A DNA stretch of 64,000 nucleotides from Sphingomonas lacusdianchii (GTDB lineage: Bacteria; Pseudomonadota; Alphaproteobacteria; Sphingomonadales; Sphingomonadaceae): the NCBI RefSeq assembly GCF_022664395.1, contig NZ_JAKRET010000005.1, forward strand, positions 186,001 to 250,000. Direction: 5' to 3'. Shown piece by piece: positions 9,749 to 18,770 of this stretch. The notes beneath the pieces were generated by a model. It saw only the letters and a list, made by a program, of their open reading frames with translations, was not told the origin of the DNA and ran no database searches. A program made the position numbers and the translations under genes. The stretch's first letter is position 1. The number at the start of each line of letters is the position of its first letter.

Positions 9749-10459
9749 ATGCCGATCGAACTCATCTGCCTCGATGCTGACGACACGCTGTGGCACAATA
9801 TGCGCCATTTCGAAGAGGCACAGGACGCCTTCGTCGCGATGCTCGAACACTTTGCAGCCGCCGATGTGGCGATCGAGACGCTTGAGGCGTGCGAGGCGCG
9901 GAACCTGAAACTCTATGGCTATGGCGCCAAGGGGTTCACCCTTTCGATGATCGAAACCGCGCTCGAACTGGGCGGCGAGCGGCTGCCGGGCGGGGTCATT
10001 GCCGACCTGCTCAGCGCAGGGCGGCGGTTGCTCGCGCATCCGGTCGAACTGCTGCACGGGATCGAGGCGACGCTCGATGCCCTGGCCGAGCGCGGTCGAC
10101 TGGTGCTGGTGACGAAGGGCGACCTGCTGCATCAGGAAGCCAAGCTGGCGGCATCGGGGCTCGGCGATCGCTTTTCCGGCATCGAGATCGTCAGCGACAA
10201 GACGACCGAGACGTTTACCCGCCTGTTCGGTCGTTACGGCGTCGATGCCGACCGTGCGGTGATGGCAGGCGATTCGATGCGTTCGGACATATTGCCGGCG
10301 CTCGCGGCGGGTGCATGGGCGGCATTCGTGCCGCAACCGCTCGCTTGGGGTCATGAGGCCGCGCCGCCGCCGGCCAATCACGACCGCTTCCGGCAATTGG
10401 GATCGCTGGCCGAGCTGCCGGACTGGATCGATACGATCGGTCGTTCGTCCATCGGATAA
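9749..10459 (+). CDS. HAD-superfamily phosphatase
   Basis: A 236-residue haloacid-dehalogenase-type hydrolase. Motif I is LDADDTLW with nucleophile Asp9 and acid/base Asp11. A helical cap domain spans about 16-100, motif II is near LVLVTKGD, motif III Lys is in SDKT and motif IV is GDSMRSD. The substrate is probably a small phosphorylated metabolite but cannot be assigned. It stands alone between clpX and the cation antiporter, with a terminator on its upstream side. Confidence 0.85.
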   Translation: MPIELICLDADDTLWHNMRHFEEAQDAFVAMLEHFAAADVAIETLEACEARNLKLYGYGAKGFTLSMIETALELGGERLPGGVIADLLSAGRRLLAHPVELLHGIEATLDALAERGRLVLVTKGDLLHQEAKLAASGLGDRFSGIEIVSDKTTETFTRLFGRYGVDADRAVMAGDSMRSDILPALAAGAWAAFVPQPLAWGHEAAPPPANHDRFRQLGSLAELPDWIDTIGRSSIG

Positions 10460-10521
10460 TCCGGCGGACAGGGAAACATCGGTCCGACCATGTGTTGCCT
10501 TACCGTAACGAACATGGAGGC

Positions 10522-11691
10522 ATGATGTCGGCAGCAAACGACCACGATGCAATGATGGCGGTGGAACAGTCGGAAGCGGTAGTCCCGCCGGCGACGAAGC
10601 GGGCGTTGCTCGATCGGACGGCGTTGCCACGGTGGTCGTTGCTGATCCCGGTGCTCGGCCTGGTCGCGATCCTGATGGATCTTGCCAAGGCCGGTGGCAC
10701 CGGGGCGGTACTGGCGGCAGTCGTGATGATCGGCTGCGTGATTGCCGCGGTCCACCATGCAGAGGTTGTGGCGCACAAGGTTGGCGAGCCGTTCGGGACG
10801 CTGGTGCTGGCCGTGGCGGTGACGGTGATCGAGGTGTCGCTGATCGTATCGTTGATGCTGTCGGGGTCGGGCGACGTCGCGACGCTGGCGCGCGATACGG
10901 TGTTCGCGGCCATCATGATCATCCTGAATTTCATCGTCGGGATTTGCGTCCTGGTCGGCGGAATCCGGCATCATGAGCAACGCTTCGTCCTGCGCGGGGT
11001 GAGCGCCGCGCTGTCGGTGCTGGCGGCGATGGCGGTGATGTCGCTGGTGCTGCCCAACTATACCTCGACCGTGCCCGGACCGACGCTGTCGGCTTCGCAG
11101 CTGGCGTTCGTCGCGGTGGTGTCGGTCATCCTGTATGCGACGTTCGTGATGGTGCAGACGGTGCGGCACCGCGATTATTTCCTGCCGGCGGCCGACGGGT
11201 CGCTGCCCAAGGACGCCCATGCCGAGCCGCCGAGTGCCGGCACCGCGTGGATCGCCTTCGCCGTGCTGCTGGTGGCGCTGGTCGGGGTGGTGCTGCTCGC
11301 CAAGGACCTGTCGCCGACGATCGAGGCGGCGGTGCTGGGGGCAGGGCTACCGCTGGCGGTGGTCGGCATCCTGATCGCCGCGCTCGTGCTGGCGCCGGAA
11401 AGCCTCGCGGCGGTGAAAGCGGCGCGCAAGGACCGGCTCCAGACCAGTCTGAACCTTGCCATGGGATCGGCGCTGGCGACGATCGGGCTGACCATCCCCA
11501 GCGTCGCGATCGTATCGCTGGTCATGGGCTGGCCGCTGTCGCTGGGAATCGACGGCAAGTCGACGGTGCTGTTCGCGCTGTCGCTGCTGGTGTCTACGCT
11601 GACGCTGGGCAATGGGCGGACGACGGTGTTGGCGGGTATCGTCCATTTGACGATCTTCGCCGCCTATATCTTCGTCACCGTCGTGCCCTGA
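10522..11691 (+). CDS. chaA: Ca2+(Na+,K+)/H+ antiporter, ChaA/CaCA family
   Basis: A 389-residue inner-membrane exchanger with about 11 hydrophobic segments in two similar halves. The first half contains the acidic motif VTVIEVSLIVSLML and the second the matching NLAMGSALATIGLTIPS, diagnostic of the ChaA/CAX cation-proton exchangers. A GGAGG at 10516-10520 precedes two adjacent ATGs (10522 and 10525); the second has the better spacing. An upstream in-frame TTG at 10492 is unlikely. The 3' end overlaps the convergent small gene by 17 bases. Confidence 0.87.
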   Translation: MMSAANDHDAMMAVEQSEAVVPPATKRALLDRTALPRWSLLIPVLGLVAILMDLAKAGGTGAVLAAVVMIGCVIAAVHHAEVVAHKVGEPFGTLVLAVAVTVIEVSLIVSLMLSGSGDVATLARDTVFAAIMIILNFIVGICVLVGGIRHHEQRFVLRGVSAALSVLAAMAVMSLVLPNYTSTVPGPTLSASQLAFVAVVSVILYATFVMVQTVRHRDYFLPAADGSLPKDAHAEPPSAGTAWIAFAVLLVALVGVVLLAKDLSPTIEAAVLGAGLPLAVVGILIAALVLAPESLAAVKAARKDRLQTSLNLAMGSALATIGLTIPSVAIVSLVMGWPLSLGIDGKSTVLFALSLLVSTLTLGNGRTTVLAGIVHLTIFAAYIFVTVVP

Positions 11692-11911
11692 TCTGCCGGG
11701 CGGCGAGCGCCAGCCCGGCGGCGATCTGCAGTACGGCATAGGCGCGGCGGCGGCCGGGATGGCCGACAAACGGCCGTACCAGCCATTCGGCGCCGCCCGC
11801 CTGCTCCCGCCACAGTTCGACATGGCGGCGCGGCTGCAACAGGCCGAGCATCCCGTCGCCGATCATGAAGGTCGCGGCCATTTCGGCCGATCGTTTCCCA
11901 AGGTGTTTCAT
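11675..11911 (-). CDS. small conserved-looking protein coupled to the M1 aminopeptidase
   Basis: A 78-residue protein. Residues 1-25 are hydrophobic with GDGMLGLLQP, residues 53-73 form a hydrophobic stretch (AYAVLQIAAGLALAA), and the end is very basic (RQIRARR), so it may associate with the membrane. Its ATG overlaps the stop of the aminopeptidase gene (ATGA), a sign of translational coupling. The family is not recognised. Confidence 0.6.
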   Translation of the reverse strand: MKHLGKRSAEMAATFMIGDGMLGLLQPRRHVELWREQAGGAEWLVRPFVGHPGRRRAYAVLQIAAGLALAARQIRARR

Positions 11912-13608
11912 CGGGTTGCAACGTTCGGCTTCGCAATCGGTGCCTGCATCCGTTCGACCGCGATCGACCGGCGTAGCAAACGCGCCATCGGGTCGATCAC
12001 GACATGCGCATCGGCCGGCAGGGGGATAGAGCCGCTGCCATCGGTCATTGGAAGCGTCCGCACGACGCCGTCGACCTCCACCTCGACGGGCAGCGGGAAG
12101 GGGCCATCGCCCGGCACCTTCCACCGCAGCGTCAGGCTGTTGCCGTCGCGGCTCTCGATCAGATCGGGCAGGGTGCCGCGCCGCAAATAGACGTCGAAGA
12201 ACCAGCGCAGATCGCGTCCGCTCTCCTGCGCCACCGCGGTTTCGAAATCGCGGGTGGTAGCAAAGCGGGGGCGGAAATTGCCCGGCTTCGGATCGGGACG
12301 CCCATAGACCAGCCGCCGGGTTGCCGCGAAGAACGCCCGGTCCCCGATCAGGCTGCGCAGGCTGTGCAGCATCCACGCGCCCTTGAAATAGACGTCGGTG
12401 CCGGGTCCGGCCTTCCCTTCCATCGCCCGCGCGGTGCGGGGCACGCCCGAGACGACCGGTACCTTGGCCGCGATCCGATCGCGCTGGATCAGCATCATCG
12501 CGATATAGCGGGCATCGCCCTCGCGCCATTTTGCATAGAGCGGCTGCATATAGGCGGCGAACGATTCATGGAGCCAGAAATCGTCCCAGTCGGCCGCCGT
12601 CATCTGGTTGCCGAACCATTCGTGGCTGAATTCGTGCTGGAACAGCCAGTCGAACCCCTCGGGCGCCGGCTTGTAGCCATTGCCATAGGCGTTGATCGTC
12701 TGATGCTCCATGCCGAGATAGGGCGTCTCGACCACCCCGACCTTTTGATCGGCAAAGGGATAAGGGCCGATGACCCGTTCGAAGAAATCGAGCGTCGGCG
12801 CGAATTCTGCGAACAACTGTGCCGCCTGCGCCTCTTTGCCGGTCAGGTGCCAGAGTTGCAGCGGGATGACGTTGCCGTAGCGGCTGCGATACGTGCCCTC
12901 GATCTCGGTATAGGGGCCGATGCTGATCGCCAGCGCATAGGGGTTCACCGATCCCGAATGCCAGTTCCACGTCGTGCGTCCGTCGGGCAGCCGGTCGATG
13001 CCGCGCAACACGCCATTGGCGGGGGCCGACAGGCCGGCGGGCACGGTGAAATGCAGGTCGGCCGCCGCCGGCTCGCCCGCCGGAAAATCGAGACAGGGCC
13101 ACCACAGATCGCACCCGGTCAGCTGCGCGGTCGTGCCGAACCATGGCTTGCCCTGCCATTCGCTCCACACGAAGCCGTCGTCCCATGGGGCACGCTTGGC
13201 GACGCGCGGCTGCCCGGCATAGCGGATTTCGACCGTCATGCGCTGCCCGGCGGCCAGCGGGCGGTCGATCGCGATCTGACCACCAGCCTGCCGCCACTGG
13301 GCCTCGGGAAGGACGGTTCTGCCAATCGCGACCGCCGAAACCGTGAAGGCATCGTCGAGATCGATGATGATCCGTGGCGTCGCTGCCTGCGCGTCGATCG
13401 TCAGCACCGCCCGGCCGGACAGCGCACGGCGTGCAGGCAGCGCTTCGATCGCCAAGTCGACATGTGCCAATCGCAACGCGGCGCGTTCGGGGGCGACCGC
13501 GCCTCCCGAACGCAATGTCATCGGGTGGACGGGCGGGATGGGTGGCAGTTTGGGGGCGGGGGCCTGCACCGTTGCAGCAGCAAGCAATAACGCCAGAGAA
13601 GATGTCAC
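11908..13608 (-). CDS. secreted M1-family metallo-aminopeptidase
   Basis: A 566-residue zinc aminopeptidase with an N-terminal signal sequence (about 1-16), so probably periplasmic. The zinc site HEFSH (325-329) with the third ligand Glu348 eighteen residues later gives the gluzincin pattern, and YLGMEHQ (298-303) stands for the exopeptidase GxMEN motif. It is shorter than PepN (about 870) and lacks the large C-terminal domain, so it belongs to the short M1 group. The start is GTG at 13608 with GGGAAG upstream; the only nearby ATG runs into a stop. Confidence 0.9.
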   Translation of the reverse strand: MTSSLALLLAAATVQAPAPKLPPIPPVHPMTLRSGGAVAPERAALRLAHVDLAIEALPARRALSGRAVLTIDAQAATPRIIIDLDDAFTVSAVAIGRTVLPEAQWRQAGGQIAIDRPLAAGQRMTVEIRYAGQPRVAKRAPWDDGFVWSEWQGKPWFGTTAQLTGCDLWWPCLDFPAGEPAAADLHFTVPAGLSAPANGVLRGIDRLPDGRTTWNWHSGSVNPYALAISIGPYTEIEGTYRSRYGNVIPLQLWHLTGKEAQAAQLFAEFAPTLDFFERVIGPYPFADQKVGVVETPYLGMEHQTINAYGNGYKPAPEGFDWLFQHEFSHEWFGNQMTAADWDDFWLHESFAAYMQPLYAKWREGDARYIAMMLIQRDRIAAKVPVVSGVPRTARAMEGKAGPGTDVYFKGAWMLHSLRSLIGDRAFFAATRRLVYGRPDPKPGNFRPRFATTRDFETAVAQESGRDLRWFFDVYLRRGTLPDLIESRDGNSLTLRWKVPGDGPFPLPVEVEVDGVVRTLPMTDGSGSIPLPADAHVVIDPMARLLRRSIAVERMQAPIAKPNVATR

Positions 13609-13633
13609 GATTCAGCTTCCCATCGACCGGAGA

Positions 13634-13661
13634 TTGATGGGGCGGTAATCACCACCATATA
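13634..13661 (+). promoter_or_regulatory. candidate promoter of lon
   Basis: TTGATG at 13634-13639 and CATATA at 13656-13661 with a 16-base spacer lie 41 bases before the lon ATG. The site also falls just upstream of the divergent aminopeptidase gene. Confidence 0.35.
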
Positions 13662-13702
13662 GGTGTATGGGTCCGGCAGTTCGGCCGGGTCGTGGAGTGT
13701 CC

Positions 13703-16186
<2,484 letters not shown>

Positions 16187-16191
16187 TCGGA

Positions 16192-16222
16192 GCCGGCGGG
16201 AAGGGTACGACGTCCCGCCGGC
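16192..16222 (+). terminator. hairpin after lon
   Basis: Perfect 9-bp stem GCCGGCGGG/CCCGCCGGC five bases after the lon stop, without a clear T-tract. It may terminate with Rho or protect the 3' end. Confidence 0.45.
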
Positions 16223-16253
16223 ATCGTCGAAGCGACGTACGCAGGCGACGCTA

Positions 16254-16272
16254 CGCAATCCATTGGATTGCG
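16254..16272. promoter_or_regulatory. 19-bp perfect palindrome upstream of hupB
   Basis: CGCAATCCA-T-TGGATTGCG is a perfect inverted repeat centred on one base, ending 19 bases before the -35 box of hupB. The size fits a dimeric repressor or activator site. The regulator is unknown. Confidence 0.4.
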
Positions 16273-16291
16273 CTAACAATGCCAATTTGCT

Positions 16292-16320
16292 TTGACAGCG
16301 TTCGACGGAGCGGCCTTATT
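16292..16320 (+). promoter_or_regulatory. promoter of hupB
   Basis: A consensus -35 box TTGACA (16292-16297), a 17-base spacer and CTTATT (16315-16320) precede hupB by about 50 bases. Confidence 0.55.
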
Positions 16321-16372
16321 GCCGCGTTCGAGTCTGGTCATATTTTTTCAGAGACGAAGGGGGTTCCACGGG

Positions 16373-16645
16373 ATGAACAAGCAGGAGCTGATCGGGCAGG
16401 TCGCCGACCATTCGGGGCTCACCCGCGGCGATGCGATGAAGGCGGTCGAAGCGGTATTCGACGTCATCTCGGCGGCGCTCAAGAAGGGCGACGAAGTGCG
16501 TCTCGTCGGGTTCGGCACGTTCTCGGTATCGAAGCGCAAGGCATCGACCGGCCGTAATCCGCGTACCGGCGAGCCGATGACGATCAAGGCGTCGTCGCAG
16601 CCCAAGTTCAAGGCCGGCAAGGGCCTGAAGGATTCGGTGAATTAA
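16373..16645 (+). CDS. hupB: HU-family DNA-binding protein
   Basis: A 90-residue nucleoid protein that bends DNA as a dimer. It matches HU throughout: MNKQELIGQVAD start, helix-turn region, the VGFGTFSV signature near 45-52, the GRNPRTGEP arm and KFKAGKGLKDSVN end. The strong promoter and position after lon fit the usual arrangement. Confidence 0.97.
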   Translation: MNKQELIGQVADHSGLTRGDAMKAVEAVFDVISAALKKGDEVRLVGFGTFSVSKRKASTGRNPRTGEPMTIKASSQPKFKAGKGLKDSVN

Positions 16646-16659
16646 GTTCTGGACACCAT

Positions 16660-16685
16660 GGCCGGACCCCTTTAGGGAGCCGGCC
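16660..16685 (+). terminator. hairpin between hupB and tRNA-Val
   Basis: GGCCGG/CCGGCC stem with an inner CCC-TTTA-GGG, 15 bases after hupB. There is no T-tract, so termination is uncertain. Confidence 0.4.
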
Positions 16686-16696
16686 TCCGGGTTTCC

Positions 16697-16771
16697 GGGC
16701 GCGTAGCTCAGCGGTAGAGCACACCCTTCACACGGGTGGGGTCACAGGTTCAATCCCTGTCGCGCCCACCA
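16697..16771 (+). tRNA. tRNA-Val (anticodon CAC)
   Basis: A 75-base cloverleaf with acceptor GGGCGCG/CGCGCCC, anticodon arm CACCC-TTCACAC-GGGTG giving CAC, T-loop TTCAATC and encoded CCA. Confidence 0.96.
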
Positions 16772-16776
16772 GATCA

Positions 16777-16833
16777 ACGGCCGTCCGGCACGTCAGACCT
16801 CTGTTCAGAGGCGACGGGCCGGGCGGCCGTTTC
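16777..16833 (+). terminator. terminator after tRNA-Val
   Basis: Long stem ACGGCCGTCCGGC / GCCGGGCGGCCGT with a smaller hairpin (CCTCTGTTCAGAGG) in the loop, followed by TTTCT. Confidence 0.7.
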
Positions 16834-16865
16834 TGATTCCGGTCGGCTCGTTGGCCTGTCGCCCG

Positions 16866-16877
16866 CTGTCATAAAAC
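16866..16877 (+). promoter_or_regulatory. possible Pho-box half site upstream of the lipoprotein/TonB receptor genes
   Basis: CTGTCATAAAAC matches one repeat of the PhoB box consensus. The following 11-bp repeat (CCGAAAC) matches only partly. It lies about 160 bases before the lipoprotein start. The rest of 16834-17038 shows no other clear element. Confidence 0.25.
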
Positions 16878-17038
16878 CGAAACCATAACGTCTCCGAAAC
16901 TTCATCGGAATCGCATGTTCCCGTCATGCAGCATCCCTAACGCGGCGGCCGTGGGTCGGCCGAAGGGGGAGCCTTGGACGATCGCCGGGTCTTGCGCCCG
17001 CATAACGAACAACCAAGTTTTCGGGAGTTTCATCGGTG

Positions 17039-18667
17039 ATGGCCAGCAGCAAGCGCTTCGGCTTTATTCTCATGGCGACCACGGCCTGCGCCGCGCTGGC
17101 CGGGTGCAGCGGCGCCGACGGCGTCGCATCGCCGGGGGCGGGCAGCATCAACGTGACCGTCCCGGCGCCGGCCCCCACGCCGACCCCGACCTCGACCGCG
17201 CCGAGCGCCATCACCGCGGCGCAGTTCGCCGCGCAGACGACGGTCAACGGCATCACGATTACGTCGGACGAACAGCTGGCGATCGTCAACGCCGGTACCA
17301 ACAACAACGTCAACGGCGTCGGTTCGGTGCTGAACGGCGTGTATCCGGTCGGCGCTGCATCGCTGACGACCGCGACCGATCCGTCGACGATCAACAGCTT
17401 TTTCACCAGCACCAACTATGTCGGCGCACTGAACGGCCCGACCGATACCGCCTTCCAGGGATGGACCTGCAACTCGACCTCGGCTGAATTCGGCGGTTCG
17501 GGCGCGCGCTGCACCGCGGTGCCGTCGATCGGCACCTATGCCGTTGCGACCTCGGTCTGCCCGACCGGCACGATCGACGACGGTACGAACAGCTCGTCGA
17601 GCCCGTCTTTCCGCTACTGCCGCCTGCCGCAGAACATCACGACCGACCTGTCGCTGCCGAAGATCGCTGGCGTCGTCTATCGCCTGCGCGGCCAGACCGA
17701 AGTCGGCACCGATCTCGGCAGCACCGGTCCCGCCGGCGTGACGCTGACGATCGCCGCCGGTTCGGTGATCGCCGCCGACTCGTCGGAAAATACCAACGAC
17801 CTGCTGCTGGTGAACCGCGGTTCGAAGATCTCGGCGATCGGTACCCGCGACGCGCCAATCATCTTCACCTCGCAGCAGAATCTGGTGAACAACGGCGTGT
17901 CCGACGCAAGCCAGGGTCAGTGGGGCGGCATAATCCTGCTCGGCCGTGCGCCGACCGCGGTCTGCGCCACCGGCACCGGTCCGAACAACGCCGACGGTTC
18001 GTCGACGACCTGCCAGCAGGCGATCGAAGGCGTCACCGGCCGCTTCTATGGCGGGCCGAACGCCGCTGACAATTCGGGCCAGATGTCCTACGTCCAGATC
18101 CGCTATTCGGGCATCGCGATCAGCGACGGCAATGAACTGCAGGGCCTGACGCTGGGCGGTACCGGCAGCGGCACCGTGCTGGATCATATCCAGAGCCACA
18201 ACTCGGCCGACGACGGCATCGAAATCTTCGGCGGCACCACCAACCTGAAGTATATCGCCATCACCGGCGCCGACGACGACGGCTTCGACATCGACAACGG
18301 CTATCGCGGCTTCATGCAGTTCATGATCGCGGCGCAGCGTGTCCTCGGCGCGACCGCCGACTCGTTCTCGACGGAGATCGACTCGAACAATGGCGAGGAC
18401 CTGCTGCCGCGTACGTACAGCACCTATGCCAACTTCACCTTCATCCAGACCGCGCTCGCCCCGGCGGCGATCCGTCAGCGCGGCGGTTCGGACATGCGCT
18501 ACGTCAATGGCGTGGTGAAGTCGGTCGGCAACGTCGCCTGCGTCAACCTGATTGCCGGCGAGACCAGCGCGTCGGATCGCTCGACCATCCGTGCGGCCGA
18601 CACCACCAAGCAGGATGCCGGCCCGCCGGTATTCTCGTCGGTCTACTTCGCCTGCCAGGGCCGTTGA
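17039..18667 (+). CDS. outer-membrane lipoprotein, beta-helix-like, partner of the TonB receptor
   Basis: A 542-residue secreted lipoprotein. The signal peptide ends in the lipobox LAGC with Cys23 as the acylated residue. A Pro/Thr linker (about 38-55) follows. The body is rich in Gly, Asn, Thr and Ser with repeated short strands (APIIFTSQQN, GQWGGIILLGRAP, NELQGLTLGGTGSG, DDGFDIDNGYRG) that suggest a right-handed beta-helix. Several Cys pairs are present. It is transcribed ahead of a TonB-dependent receptor and probably acts with it at the cell surface; the ligand is unknown. The ATG at 17039 is preferred over the adjacent GTG at 17036. Confidence 0.75.
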   Translation: MASSKRFGFILMATTACAALAGCSGADGVASPGAGSINVTVPAPAPTPTPTSTAPSAITAAQFAAQTTVNGITITSDEQLAIVNAGTNNNVNGVGSVLNGVYPVGAASLTTATDPSTINSFFTSTNYVGALNGPTDTAFQGWTCNSTSAEFGGSGARCTAVPSIGTYAVATSVCPTGTIDDGTNSSSSPSFRYCRLPQNITTDLSLPKIAGVVYRLRGQTEVGTDLGSTGPAGVTLTIAAGSVIAADSSENTNDLLLVNRGSKISAIGTRDAPIIFTSQQNLVNNGVSDASQGQWGGIILLGRAPTAVCATGTGPNNADGSSTTCQQAIEGVTGRFYGGPNAADNSGQMSYVQIRYSGIAISDGNELQGLTLGGTGSGTVLDHIQSHNSADDGIEIFGGTTNLKYIAITGADDDGFDIDNGYRGFMQFMIAAQRVLGATADSFSTEIDSNNGEDLLPRTYSTYANFTFIQTALAPAAIRQRGGSDMRYVNGVVKSVGNVACVNLIAGETSASDRSTIRAADTTKQDAGPPVFSSVYFACQGR

Positions 18668-18701
18668 TCCGACCCGTCGCGTAGCCCGCGATGACACGCC
18701 G

Positions 18702-18735
18702 ATGCCGGGGCGGGCCGATACGCCCGTCCCGGCAT
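18702..18735 (+). terminator. intercistronic hairpin between lipoprotein and TonB receptor
   Basis: A 14-bp stem (ATGCCGGGGCGGGC / GCCCGTCCCGGCAT, one G-T wobble) with a 6-base loop, then a pyrimidine-rich TCGCTCTTTC. It could attenuate transcription or stabilise the upstream mRNA, giving more lipoprotein than receptor. Confidence 0.5.
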
Positions 18736-18770
18736 TCGCTCTTTCAGATATACAAGGTGGATCAACGGTC

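Noticed and set aside
12004..13590. 528-codon plus-strand frame opposite the M1 aminopeptidase
   Set aside because: Shadow of a gene with a complete zinc site on the minus strand.
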